64,000 bases of DNA from Isoetes taiwanensis (GCA_021234155.1 JAJEKV010000003.1:26020233-26084232), one strand, 5' to 3'. Counted from the first letter of the stretch, positions 10,655 to 23,040 are shown. Notes: generated by a model from the sequence alone, not told the origin. Numbers and translations are program-made.

Positions 10655-11610
10655 GAGCATTTTCAGCTTTGTGGCAATAAATGAGCTTCTTTCATCTCGA
10701 TGGAATAAGGTATACACCCCTTGTATAATGCAAGTGTGACGAGAATCTTTTAGGTTTATGGATTTTAGAAAATTTATTGGGTCTTTGCATAAATAGGGAA
10801 GTGCAAACATTGGCATTCAAGCATTGGAGGTGCATGGACTCTTCACTAGGGGTTACTGGTACTGGATTGATATTTCGGCTCTGATTTTCTTTATTGTACT
10901 CTTTAATATCTTATTCACTTTGGCCATAACATATCTGAACCGTAAGAATTTCCTTATCAGTAATTAATTACCAATTGCCCCGTGCGACATTATGGAATTC
11001 TGAAGGCACTGTCTTAAACAGCACTTGGTAAATCTCAAGCCATTGTTTCAGAGGAGACACTTTCTGAAATCAGTTCAAGTGCCCAAGGCACTACCTATGA
11101 TACCCAGAAGCTGTCAAAGTGGAAGAGTAAAAGAGGTCTGTCATTGCCATGGATAACTGATCACTATGGATATCTCTCAATCTAATATGCAGTGCTGGAT
11201 TCATGCAGGCCCAATTGACAGGGACTTATATCCCTCTCCTCAAGACCTCTTATCTAATCCTAGCATATCTGGAACGACAGCCGATATCAATGAAATTCGT
11301 CAGGGAAAGGGGATGATATTGCATTTTGAACCTCTGTCAGTCTGCTTTGAGAACATAAACTACTATGTCGACATGCCTGTTGTAAGTTCAATAACTCATT
11401 TGTCCTATTGAGCCATTGGAAGGTCACCTCAATGGCCATAGTTTATTACTCGTAGGAAATGAGGGCACAAGGTGAAAAGGAGACAAGGCTACAGCTACTG
11501 CAAGACATAACTGGATACTTTCGGCTTGGTGTTCTTACCTCATTGATGGGGGTGAGTGGTGCTGGTAAGAATACACTGATGGACTCCTTAAATGCAGAAT
11601 TTCTTCCGTT
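10655..11610 (+). pseudogene. Captured exons of a PDR-type ABCG transporter
   Basis: PDR proteins are full-size ABC exporters of the plasma membrane with the order NBD1-TM1-NBD2-TM2. Five exon pieces in order match the junction of the two halves. About 10660 gives INELLSSRWNK. 10799-10942 gives YWYWIDISALIFFIVLFNIL, a membrane segment. About 11010-11130 gives LGKSQAIVSEE. 11209-11381 gives PLSVCFENINYYVDMP. 11456 onward gives EMRAQG and the NBD2 Walker A. Introns keep GT/AG borders (donor gtaagt at 11382, acceptor cgtag at 11455). The Walker A reads GVSGAGKNT, with Asn where Thr/Ser should contact the nucleotide. The rest of NBD2 and TM2 are missing. It is a transduplicated fragment in Helitron 1. 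Confidence 0.7.
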
Positions 11611-13610
11611 ATTCCATCATGACTTTATCAAATGCAGCTGCATATTATCATTTTCTTTCCTGCCGTTTGAGTATGCGCTCTTTTATGCTCCATGCTTTAT
11701 CTGTTCAATCCCATGCCTGCATCTTCATCAGGCCAGACAGGGCGGGGGCGTAGACCCTTTCACACGATCCCATTTCCTTATCAACAATCCCTTTTAAGTT
11801 TGCTTCTTCATTATGACAATCTCCCGAGGTACGTGAAATGTACAGAACAAAAATGTTAGGGCTAAAAGACTTCATAAATTGGACCTGGTTAAGTAAAACA
11901 CCTGCAAGCCTGCTTGGAAACATTTTGCATCAGAATTGTTGGTTGATCCATAGAGGTTCTCTGCAAAAAGTGAGTATCTGTTTAGAGACATGCTAGACTA
12001 TCTTAAGTTTCTATGATATCAGTGTATAATTATTTCTATATTTCTTACTCATACCAAGTAGTCTGGAACTCTCGGCGACAAGTCTGGGGTATGGCAGATT
12101 CTCCCTCATTCTTGAAAATTGGTATGCTTGTCTTCTGCTATTAGGCTGAAAGGGAGGGGAAGGGTGGCCTATCTTTTTTATAAATGCAGAAGGTTCTTTT
12201 GGTATAGAGTAGCCAGTATATAAAAATCGCGGTACAATGCTATCTTAATCCAGATCATGCATGCACAGCGGTTTAAGCCCTTACTCTTCATGTTTCTTTT
12301 GTTGTCTAATGTTCATCCTAAAATTTATCAGGAAATTTTTCACCTATAAACTTGTTACAATCTTGGACATCATGTTTATTGATGTTTGTGGCATTGTGCA
12401 GATATTTATTAGCTATATCAGATATGGGTGTTCCTACCCCAGGGAACATTCAAGTGCAGCTTCTTTACTACGCAATAACATTGTACATCTTTCATTTTGA
12501 TGAAGTAATAAAGTGTTGGTGTCTTTGAGTAAGGATTCCTGCTATTAAAACTCCAAGAACTATATAATTTTCTGTTATTGCTATTGGCACATAAATTAAC
12601 TCAAAATGTTGCAGTATGTACATAAGGTATAAGTGCTCAGATGCCATGTGGGCGAAGAGTACGTATAGATGCTGAGATTGTAATTTTTAAAAACAAGCTT
12701 TTAATTTGTGAAATACATGAAGAAAAGAAGCTATTCATATACCTATCTTCTTTTTATGTGAAGCATATTAAGCCTAGATATTCCTACATGATACGAGAAC
12801 TATGAATAAATTTTGTGCTGTTGACCATGTGCTATCAGAGCCATTCTAAGCAGGGGCAATTTGCAGAATAACCAGAATAATGATTGAGCGACAAAAGGAA
12901 GCAGGTCGCTACCAGGTTATGTGAAACATGCACAAAAGAGCGACAATACACGTATGGCATATGAAGTTATTAAAAATAAAGGCCGCTATTCTATATACGA
13001 AAATGAACAAGGACACACAAGACTGGTGGGTTTAGGTGAACTCACCAATACAAACATCTCAATCCCAAATGCATAGGCTTGCTCCAACAAGTCATGGAGG
13101 GTTGTATCAAGCATTATCAATGTAATGAACACTTAGAGATGATGCGTGAATTAATGCTTGACCATGTGTTTGTTATGTTCTAGGTAATTTATATGTTGCT
13201 AACTTCCATAAATCAGAATTGAGGCATGTATACCTCAAACAACAATTTCAAAAATAGTTCTTGGATATGCAATTTTAATGTTGTGCACTATGGTGCTAAG
13301 TGCTACAAGGATCACAATAAACTTTGCTCTAATATCATCACAACTTGTCTTACGCAATATATTGCTTTGAAGTGATTTTCCTTAGATTTCCATAAGGAAT
13401 CCCATTATGAACAGCCAAATCTTACAGTCCTATAAACCTTCTACGAACAACACCATGCCAGTTCCAAAAATATTTTATAGGTTTCCATGTACTCTATCAC
13501 TCTAGAAAAGCATTGAACACATTGTACTTAAACACAATTTTTTTCTCCTCAGATGATCATAACTTAAATCCACAATCTTTATTAGTTTTTGAATTTATGC
13601 CCGACGAAAA

Positions 13611-13638
13611 GCCCAGCAACGCTGGGCACTTTTTCTAG
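13611..13638 (+). other. 3' terminal hairpin and CTAG end of Helitron 1
   Basis: The stem GCCCAGC/GCTGGGC with a 3-base loop is followed by acttttt and CTAG, then the target T at 13639. The same arrangement, inverted, ends Helitron 2 at 46850-46878. Confidence 0.75.
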
Positions 13639-14280
13639 TATCAAATAAAATACAGCTGCAAGCACAAGCAACCTCTTGTATATCATATGTATCTCCTGTA
13701 TATTCCATATAGAATACCAGACGAATTCCAACATACTCTGCTCTAGCAAAACTGAGCTGCTCCATCGGTTTCCTTTTTGTCTTCACTGCCCCAATTCCGT
13801 TGTGTTCATTCTGCCTTGTCCTTCACCAGAATCCTTCTTAGCACCTTTTACTATGCTTCATACAGCAATCCGCAGCTCCAGGTCCATGTCCATCCCCTTT
13901 TCAAAGATCTTCAATCAAACAAGAACTAGAAGCCCAACCCCTGGTGATAGAAGCCGCCCAAGATAGGTGCCGTCGGAGAAAGAGGCGCCCCTTCTTGGAC
14001 GACATGGTATTTCCTCCCTATAATAAAAAAAGGGGGGAAGAAAGTGGTTATGTCATACGCATCTCTTTTAAAATTGAAATTTGAAAAGTAAAAGGGACGT
14101 GACTTTAATATTTCACGCGAGTGACACGTCCGTCAGTTTTTAAAATTTAAAATTTCTCCCTCGTTTAAATTCCCCCCTTTTTCATATTCAAATCTTATTT
14201 CGGCCAGCTCTCTCAAGGTTCTTGGCGGCGACTGCCAACTCTCTTAAGGTTCTTGGCCGCGGAGGAGCAAGGCATGGAGG

Positions 14281-14400
14281 AGCAGCTGATCACTTTGCAT
14301 CTAGCAGATATTATATCAGTAAGTCTATTGGGCGCGGAGGAGCAACTGATCACTTTGCATCTAGCGAATATTATACCAGTAAGTCTATTTGAATGTTGAC
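14281..14400. repeat. 60-bp tandem duplication
   Basis: Two adjacent copies (14281-14340 and 14341-14400) differ at only a few bases. Each ends in agtaagtctatt. A shorter duplication (aaggttcttggc) lies just upstream. Confidence 0.7.
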
Positions 14401-14650
14401 GAGAAAAGTACATTTGTACCATTGCAAGAATGTTTGTTACAAGCATGTTGTGGCATTCAACAACACACTGATAATGAAATGATGAGACACACCTTCATCT
14501 TCAAAATGAGGTAGGAGCTTTCATCGTTGAAATCACTTAGCTGGAACGGTTTAAATCAAAGATATGCTAAAGATGCTGTTACTAGAAAATTTTATGCTAC
14601 TAGCTTGGCTCAAATGTAGTGGTTGTAACTAAATAGAGGTCACCATGTTG

Positions 14651-14970
14651 TCGACCAAATGCCACAGACACCCATTTTGAAAGCCCAAATTTGTCCAGCG
14701 AGCTTGCAGGGGTCTAATTTCATGCAGGGCTGGCGCCATTTCAGGGCCGGTGGCCAGTGCTCATTTTGGTTGGCCCAAATTGGGCGGGCGGCCATTTTAG
14801 GGGCCATCAAAAAAGAAAGAAAAGGGAATTACACTTAAATTGGGCGCCCGCCCAATTTCAGCCAACCAAATGAGTGTTTGAGCTCACTAAGCCCTGCACG
14901 CTATTGGACCCCGGCAAGCTCGCTGGACAAATTTGGGCTAGCAAAATGGGTGCTTGTCGCATTTGGTCGA
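14651..14970. repeat. Long inverted repeat (foldback), about 110-bp arms
   Basis: The left arm begins tcgaccaaatgcc at 14651 and the right arm ends ggcatttggtcga-like at 14970. The arms match over most of 110-130 bp with a few indels. The centre holds a 22-bp near-palindrome at 14837-14858 (AAATTGGGCGCCCGCCCAAT core). The same GC-rich words occur near 14770 and 15025. It has no coding capacity. A foldback transposon or MITE is likely; no clear target duplication was seen. Confidence 0.6.
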
Positions 14971-15845
14971 CCCAAATGTGGCGGATTTAAGGGCAATTTC
15001 TTTTTTTTTTTTGGCCCTCAAATTAGGCGGGTGCCCAATTTGGAAGCAACCTCCCCCATCCCTCTCTCTATCTACCTCCCTTTTTAAGATATTTCCATCA
15101 GGTTTTCATATAATTTTCATGTGTGTATTGTGCTTGAAAGCGATGTAGGTACCCAATTTGTAATGATGTATCTTTCATTGCTTTGTAGATATGAACGTGT
15201 TTAGTTTTGAAAGGGTTTCTTGCCAGGACAATTCACTACTATCTCATTTAGTCCCAAACAGCTCATAGTATTGAAGGTGTGTTTGAAGTCAGGGAAATAC
15301 ACTCTAGGAGAGGCTAAATGCTCACAATAGAGGTATGGCAATTTGAACTTTCATTTTTGGACTATTTCATTATATATGGACTACTACAATGCCAAAGCCA
15401 TATGTGCTACTGCATTTTGTGACAAGAAGGCACTTTCATAGAAGTTGGCACTATCTATTGTCAGTATACAGGCGGACTCGCTGTAAGAACCTGTATGTCC
15501 ATTTGACAAGCCACCAAGAAGGTCTTACCATGAAATTTCTCTTGCAACTGGACGATTCATTCGTACAAAACAGAAATAGGTATGTGATTTTATATCTTTC
15601 AATAAATATGTGCGCATCTCTGATGATGAGAGCTTGACCGGGCACACTGGGCACACCGGGCCTCTAGTTTCTGAGTTTGAGAATGGCCCGTGATGTACCA
15701 CAAAGCGTCAAGCCATCACACCGAGGAACGTTGCTGTGTGGAAGGATAAACCTATACCAGAATTTAATCCATTCAATGATTTGACGAAGGCCTCCTCCCA
15801 ATAAGAAGAAGCTACTCAACACTGTCAAGATTCCAGTGCTTATTT

Positions 15846-16637
15846 TTGAAGCATATGCAGCACTCGCTGGGGATGTATGTTAGAGTACGAAAACTATCAT
15901 TGAAGCAAGATTTAAAAAAAAAGGTCCATAGATTCAGGTATTGTCCAAAAATAATGAAATTGTGCTTGGTGGAGGATATAGATAGAAAGAAAGCATGGGG
16001 TGCAGAAAGGATTTTGGACACTAGGCAGATCCATTGTGTACATGCATTCAATCCTGAATCTCCATTGCAGTTGTACACGATGGAACTTTCATGCTTCTGC
16101 CGCTATTGCTTGGATGGCATGTGGGACAATTGTGTGAACAAGGACTATGTTGATGACTAAAAACTTCAAGTTATTGTACCATCCTCCAATGTGCATGCTG
16201 ACATTGAGGAGGACCGTAAATCCAGCAGGTCCTTGTTCTCCGCCAATCCCACGATGTTAGCAGAGGCACTTAGAGTTGATGATAATTTTGCCGTCGTTGC
16301 TCTGAAAGGGAATGATGAGGGTGCTGAATTTTGGATTTTGATATGCACAAAACCAAAATAGATAGTGGAAAAAGACTTCCAACTCGATGGAACATGGTGC
16401 CTCGCCAGTAATAGTGTCGTAAAAAGTATGTATTACAAGACGGGCACAAGATCAACCGTCAGTGATGATCTTTGCAGTAAAGACTCTAAGGGAATAGTAT
16501 TCATAACACAAATCTGTGCAATCAGACTTCACATGCCACCAACTAAATGTCAAAACAGGACTGTATATAGACTGGATCATTTAGAGAAAATTTTACAGAA
16601 ATTACCCGAAGTTCTTTCTGATGAAAATGAAATGTAA
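15846..16637 (+). pseudogene. Cys-motif protein of the convergent module (copy 2)
   Basis: One frame runs from 15846 to the stop at 16637, interrupted by in-frame TAA (16158) and TAG (16358); coding character continues across both. It shows IHCVHAFNPESPLQLYTMEL directly followed by SCFCRYCLDGMWDNC, a C-x-C-x2-C array with a further Cys. Farther on is a beta-rich region (EFWILICTKPK, VEKDFQLDGTWCLA, MYYKTG) and a C-terminal helix with KLPEVL. An SCFC-x2-C motif followed by an F-W-hydrophobic domain recalls proteins carried by DNA transposons in plants and animals, but I cannot name a Pfam family. Its tail faces the minus-strand Ulp1 gene at 17036-19580. Two stops make it a pseudogene. Confidence 0.5.
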
Positions 16638-17035
16638 AACCATTCTGTAATTTTCAAAACTCATCTGAAGTTCTGTGCTTCAGCTGTGAAAATGAGTTTG
16701 TCTTGATTTCTTTTGAAGACTTGAATTCCTTTGAACACTTGATGCCTTATTTTGTGACAAAGAACATATAATTGAATATGAATTTTCATTCAAATGAATT
16801 GAGATTCCAGTAACAATTATGTGCATAAGAAAGATATGCAGTGATTTGAAAGTACAAAGTGATTCATGCACCTACATACATATGTTCCTCTTAGTTCCAT
16901 CTTTTGTTTCTTCTAATCTTAAAATTTCAAGCATGAACACTCTAACATCAATTAGATCCTGGTCTGAAATGTCCACAACCTGCAGTTAACCACATTTTGT
17001 CAATAATAGATATTGGTTTGTCTGCTGCATTTGAG

Positions 17036-19580
17036 TTAACTTACTAGACTAGGCAACAATATATTCACACCTTTCAAGTACCCCCTCACAAATTTGTGCA
17101 TAAGCGGACATACGGCAGGGCCACAAGAATGACAATCGGTTTGAAGAGGCGTTCTGGAAATTTTCACAACATCTGAGGTTGTAAAGCTGAAATTACTGTG
17201 TCCAAGCAATTCCAGGAACTTGCATCCAAGGTTTGTTGTCGTTATGTGACAACAGCAAAATGCAATGAACAAGCACTAAGCTCTCAATATGTCTGCTTCT
17301 GCTATGCAAGCCCATGCTATTAAAGTAATATATTCCTGGTTTATATCTCTGTGCGAGACGCGCACGACTTACGATAAAAAATAGGTCCAGTGATGTCCAT
17401 CACAAGCAGGAACAAACATGTACTGGCACTTATCCAGATTCACATTTTTCCTCATTGTTTTGTAACCATTTGTGTCCTTGAACAATGTCGAGTGAAAAAG
17501 AGGGTCAAAGAAATGAAAGGAATGGCTAATTCCTTGGAGCATCAAGTAATATTCATGTATCTGCAAACGTATGCATATGATGGCACAATCCTGATGATCA
17601 CAAATCAGATGAAAGTATCACCTTGAGAAAAGGAGGATCAATTGATCATTGAACCACTGTGTATCAGCTTCCAAAATTTTAATGTCGGTGGAGCTAATCA
17701 CGACAGTTTCAGTTCCACTCAGCAACACTTCCAAATGTGTATGTGGCTTTAGATAGACAGGGACTGCCGAAGCTCGATCATCTCTAGTTCTAAACACACA
17801 CAAGAACATTTGCTTACAATCCATCCAAATATTTTAAATTGAAAAAGGACAACACATATCATAGAAATTTTTTACTTATATTGACTTTCAAAGAGTTTTA
17901 CAAGATTCATCTATGAAAATATTGTCGAGTATTTTCATGCAGTTGCGCGACTCTTCAGAATCCCACATGTTCCACATTTGATTTTCCTTTACATAATTAG
18001 ACACACTTTCTGCAGCCAGAAGTCCTTCCAGCCATGGTTTGAGTTGCTCCAAAAGGAAATTAGAATCCAATCTGTCAGAAGCAAAACTATTTGGGCATAT
18101 CACAGTGTTTGGCTGGTTGGCAGCACCCTTATATCTGCTATCATCTATCAACAATGTGTTTTTCACTTGGTATTTCCAATATTTCTAGTACACTTTGGAC
18201 AGATCCTTAAGGAAAATTGGCTTATTAACCACTTTTAACTTTGTGTTGGTGCAGTCATCCTGATTCCAAATAAAAAGAAATTTGCCCTTATATTCCTGCA
18301 GCAACTTTCTCACCAACAAGTCGACATTACTCTTAGCCATGTTGGACCACAATGCAATCTCAAATTTTGAAAAACACCATTCTAAGAACTCCTGTAATCT
18401 AGGCCTGGAAACTACTGACTTTTGAAGGTTCAATTTCTGGAGGGTCACTTCTGGCTCGGCCGATGCAGGGATCCTCTCTTTAAAGTCATAAACCTTGCCC
18501 AAAAACCCATTAAAATGCAGAACAAGGAGAATTTCAGTTAACCTCTTAGTTTTTCTTGGTTGAGGAGGTATTGGACTTGATGAGCAGGCTGCATCTTGTT
18601 TAGGATCGGGGGTTTCTTTGTCAACTTCATCACCTGCATCTGCCTGTGGCTCATGTTCAGCAGCAAAACTTTTGTCTGGTGCACAATCCCCTGCAGAATG
18701 AGTCTCAGGGGAATTAATTTCCCCTTCTAAAACAGATGCACTGGGAATCTCTTCGTGATGGCTTGCAGTAGCATTTATCTCTGTAACATAATTGAGAACC
18801 AAAGAAAAATACAAAAAAATAAATCATGTATGTGGCATTGGTACTTACTTGACACGACTGCATTCAGTTCACTATCCAAATTTCGTTTTGGATTCTCCCC
18901 GTTGTTAGCAGCTGGGATTAAATTTGAAGTATCTAATGGGGTGAATTCTAGGTGCACCCAGGAGGTATCTTGCAACTGCATAATTGATCGAGGCGTAGAT
19001 AACTATTGGATATCCTTAGTCTCAAATTTCTGCAATTCTGCAAACACTAAGTCAGTAGACCTGTGACAACATCAGTAAACATTAGTTAAGGTACTTACTT
19101 GTGTTTATTGGTTCTTGTGGTACCACTCGAACATCAAAAGATAAAAGCCATGTCTCAGACATAATGTGGGCACAACTGGGGCTGCAGCAGGTTCTAGAGT
19201 GTCTGTAAAACAAATCCAATATCAATAAAGTCTGCAAACGAGGTTAAAGATAATAATGTTTACCTCAAATGGTGTGACAGACATGGAATATGATACTGGT
19301 GATCGCATCCACAATATGGACAACCTTCATCACCCTCTTCTTCTGCCTCCCATTTTAGACACCATCCACAATATGGACAACCTTCATCACCCTCCCATTT
19401 TAGACACCATCCACAATATGGACAACCTTCATCACCCTCTTCTTCTGCCTCAGGAAGCATTGGAAGTGCAGGGTCTAAAGGAGTGTCATGGCCACTACGT
19501 TCAGAGACAATCTCAAATCTTTGCATTCGAGGTTGCAGCTCCAGCAATAAGGCTTCACATGCCTTTAAACCAACATTCAT
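17036..19580 (-). pseudogene. Ulp1/SENP-like C48 protease gene of the convergent module (copy 2)
   Basis: Minus-strand exons run from about 19580 to 17036. The N-terminal exon has tandem CPYCG motifs; a Pro/Ser/Glu-rich linker and a helical region (18779-17888) follow. The protease domain is in three pieces: 17810-17618 (VVISSTDIKILEADTQWFND, the substrate-cleft start), 17563-17369 (CQYMFVPACDGHHWTYF, catalytic His-Trp) and about 17205-17036 (PLQTDCHSCGPAVCPLMHKF, oxyanion Gln and catalytic Cys). Introns have GT/AG borders, for example gtaagt after 17369. An in-frame TAG at 18185-18187 interrupts an otherwise continuous exon. The triad residues look better kept than in copy 1. The role would be cleavage of a SUMO-like conjugate. 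Confidence 0.6.
19306..19452. repeat. Coding minisatellite, CPYCG units
   Basis: Three copies of catccacaatatggacaac and its flank recur at about 45-56-bp spacing. On the minus strand they encode repeated GDEGCPYCGWCLKWE-like units, giving a series of C-x2-C pairs at the N-terminus of the Ulp1-type protein. The unit number probably varies. Confidence 0.65.
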
Positions 19581-19689
19581 TTAAATTGGGTTTATGTCAT
19601 AAAATTGGGAAAAAACAAAAATTATATTTTCTGGTACGTCGGTTTCGAGTGCGTTGCCCGCCTACTTTTTTTTTTACTTTTCCCTCTTA

Positions 19690-22480
19690 AAATTTGGCAT
19701 TCCCCCCAAAAGAGTTTTTTGACGTCTTCCTTTTCCAGAAAAAATTTCTCCCCCTGCCCCTTTTTTTCCTCCGTTTCCTTCTTTCTGTTTCTTCTGCTTC
19801 CCTTTTTTTTTTGTCTGCTCCCTACAATAAGGTGCTCTCTGCTACAAGAAGGTGAGCTACAAGGAGGTGCTCTGCTTTGCTTCCTGTTCTGCTCTTGCCC
19901 ATCATAGTTTCTTCGTCTCTGATGGTGATGGCGATCTGCAAGAGGCATCTGTCTTTTTTTTTCTCATCTTTAGGGCGGTGCTGATAGCAGCAAATGACTT
20001 GACGCCTCTGGTCTGCTCTCAAATATGCATAACAGAGGATAACAGAATGCACATAGGGTTTTCTAGAGGATAACGGAATGCACAAAGGGTTTTCACAGAG
20101 TTTTACAGACGGGATACTGGTGCAAAAATCGCATGCCTCAGCTTCAGTTGCTCATGGAATTTGTAAATAATTATGTGGGTTATTCCCTTCCTCTCTCTGG
20201 CAGGTCTTTGCTTCAAATAATATAGCATGCTTTCTGCTATAAGAGAGTAAGAACAGGTAGTCGGATAGGGATTTTGGATTTTGCTTGAAAATAAAATAGC
20301 ATGATAACTGTGGTTATTGTTTTGTTCAGAAGTAGGAAATGCTCATTAGGTTGGAGAATTCTGTGCGGATTTGTTAATCAAAGCTTCTCAGACGGGGATT
20401 TGATCCCAGAAAGAACTCTTCTTGTATACTCTGCAATCGCTTCCAGAAATTCACTATCTGAGAATCATGCCTCAAGTTTGAGCTTCTAAGTCTGTGGCCC
20501 AATTCGTGCTTCAGAAGCAGCCCGCTGGGAGATCCTGCATCGACTTAAATCAGTACAGCCTTTGTAATCCGGCTATGAAAACCTGCAACAATTTAAATGA
20601 ATCAGCCCGGCTCTCTTCTAGGGTAAGAATTCAAAATCAAAGCTTGGCCCCAATTTTGGAACCCGGATCACGATTCTTCTTGGTTGCACTGCACATACCT
20701 CACAACATTCACCACTATTGGCGGTGCAATAACCTACACCATACCACACACCACATAACAATTTACCTTAGACCCGCTTGCAGATTCTTGCCATTCCTAA
20801 TGGTCTCTGCCTTGTAGTAGATGGCGGGTCTTGACTGGTCTACAATGAAATATACACGTGAATAAAAATTGGACAGTGGATTGGTAGTATCTATATGTGT
20901 TCAAAAACATCAAGTAGAAGATATGGTTATAGTCAATTTTCTTGGGTATCGGTCCAAGATACAATCCCACTTGTTTTTCTAAACCTTCAATCTTTCTAGT
21001 CGATTAGTTATGTATGATTAGGATATTGAATATTCCACTTAGTCCTGATCCTCTAGAATAACTATATCAAGTCGCTTGACTCATCTACATGGCAATGGAA
21101 ATGCAGCCACACTTGCTAGTCATACCATGAATATGATATGCTATAGTCATTAGCATCCATGCTAGCAAGCATCCATAAGCCGGCGTCTACTTGTCTAACT
21201 ATCTTCCTATGAGGAGACATAAGATGCCCATCACTTTCACATGGAGCTAAGCTATTATGGTAACACAATTAGCTAGTTGTGTCATGCTTAGTTCAATGCA
21301 TGCTAAAACATTACGATATCATTGTGCATCCCTATTGTACCTTGTATCTACGTTGCGTATTTCAAAACTAAACATATGAACCAGTCTAAACTCTAATTTT
21401 ATGTAAAAGGTGTAAATTAGTTGATTAAATCTAAGTTAAAGTCCAACTACTTCATTGTATGACAACCTATGTAACCACTTGACAATCTACCAAGGACCTT
21501 GTTTATTCTTCAAATGGCATGTTGAAGAATATAGAAATCGTTATACTTTGTCATGTCTGGTAGTAGTACAAAAAACCAATACATTAAGTGGTATAAATTT
21601 AGTTTTTTGTACCATTGCTATGCCATTTCACAAGCCACCTTAAAAGCCTTTCGATATTATAAATACTGGTATTCATATCAATATATTTGTTATGTCTATA
21701 TGAGCCTTGCGAGTTTTGGACTTAGATCTAAGAACTCTCAACCTTTGGTACTACATGGGTCCAACCCATAAGTCAACCTTCCTTTGTATCCATACAAGTG
21801 CTATCATTCTTTAACAGATTTTCATCTGTTTCATCAAGCATTTATTAAACATCATCTCCTGAGAGCCTACAATCTTATTTGCATTGAAGTCCATTCAATC
21901 AAATGATCATTCTTCGTGTGGCTTGATGACAATTTCAGTTCCATTTGCAATTGTTGTCAATGAGAGTTATGAGTTGGATTTTGGAAATCGTTTCAACTTT
22001 GATCACCTTGGAAGTGATAGCTTATGCTTGACTCATAATCTCACCACTCGCTCAATTGAATAATACATTCAACATTTCAATTCTACTAAGAGGAATTGTT
22101 GGAATACATTTCAGATCTTAAATACATGCCTTTTCAATTTTTGTATGGTAAATCCCACAAATGCCTAAAAGCTAATTGGCCAATATTTCCATGCAAAACC
22201 CTGAAATTAGAAACCCTAAAATTAGAATACCCTAATATCACATAACATAAGATTTCTAGGCAAAAAAAAGGGAAAAAAGAAAAAAAAAGAAACCTAAAAT
22301 AATAACTCCACAAAACTATGCGCCCAAACCATTGGAAAAATTGGGTATTGACTTTCTTTTGGCAAGATAATACACAAGAATAAAAGTCATTAAAGGCCCA
22401 ATTAAATTAAATCATAAAGAAGAAAAGGTGATGGCAATGGAAAAAAATCTAAGCATGCCCATTAACTCTTAGCCATTCCT
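19690..22480. other. No recognisable gene
   Basis: A pyrimidine-rich stretch (19660-19830) is followed by ordinary AT-rich DNA. Short open frames here show no protein-like pattern, splice structure or known motif. No terminal repeats were noticed. Confidence 0.4.
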
Positions 22481-23040
22481 CTAATTCATCGATAATGTTG
22501 GTGATAGCGGGCAGCCCCAAATCACACATTTTGTGCTCAAAATCTCTACATGAAAATCCTTAGATATGCGTACAATGATTTCTTCATAGAGCCTAACCAT
22601 TGCGCCTCTCATCCCTACTAGAACACCAATTTGCTCTATTCTTGCATCCAATTCTAGGCATGGTACTGTATCAAAAACCTTTCGAAGTTCAAGGAATGCC
22701 ATGTATAAAGTTTTCCTTGAGCTAACCCAATCAAGGATCACAATGTTAGCAAATGGTCCATTTTGCTATGCTCTACTTTAAAGCCATTGGCCCCTAACAC
22801 GTTTGTCTTAGGCAAACCCCTTAAAATTCTAGCAAAAATGCTTCCAATCATTATTGTTTGGTAATTCTTTATACCTCAGACTTACTGCATGTTTTGTGTA
22901 TTGGGACCACTATGCAACACCTCCATTTCCTTGGTTGTCCATCCCTCACGGATGCATTCAACAGTCTACTAAAGATTGGCATTACCTTTTCTCCTCCCCA
23001 CTTCAACTGTTGAGCACCAACGCCTTCCAAGTCTGATGCC
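22481..23040 (-). pseudogene. Decayed LINE reverse transcriptase
   Basis: Three frames of the minus strand give consecutive non-LTR reverse transcriptase blocks. 23040-22900: KWGGEKVMPIFSRLLNASV, then KWRCCIVVPIHK. 22870-22745: TIMIGSIFARIL and SKMDHLLTL. 22741-22481: KTLYMAFLELRKVFDTVP and WGCPLSPTL. This order (N-terminal block, finger, palm motif A, then the QGCPLSP block) is that of LINE RTs. The catalytic YADD part and the endonuclease are missing. Frameshifts separate the blocks. It resembles the GC-rich LINE at 28-31.9 kb but is AT-rich and older. Confidence 0.7.

Larger units (their letters stand above)
8341..13638 (+). mobile_element. Non-autonomous Helitron 1 with captured gene fragments
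   Basis: The left end begins TCTATATATAATAATAAAGG after an A; the right end has a GCCCAGC-AAC-GCTGGGC-type hairpin (13611-13627) and finishes CTAG before a T. TC at 5', hairpin plus CTRR at 3', and insertion between A and T are the hallmarks of Helitrons, which move by rolling-circle replication. Both ends match those of the element at 46850-51685. No Rep/helicase was found, so it depends on a partner in trans. It carries a U-box/ARM exon, PDR transporter exons and a minus-strand exon-like piece. The left boundary lies in a TATC microsatellite, so it may be off by a few bases. Confidence 0.75.

Noticed and set aside
15636-15668. Helitron 3' end suggested by cctctagttt after GC-rich words
   Set aside because: The GC-rich words are direct repeats of CCGGGC, not a stem-loop, so the hairpin needed for a Helitron end is missing.
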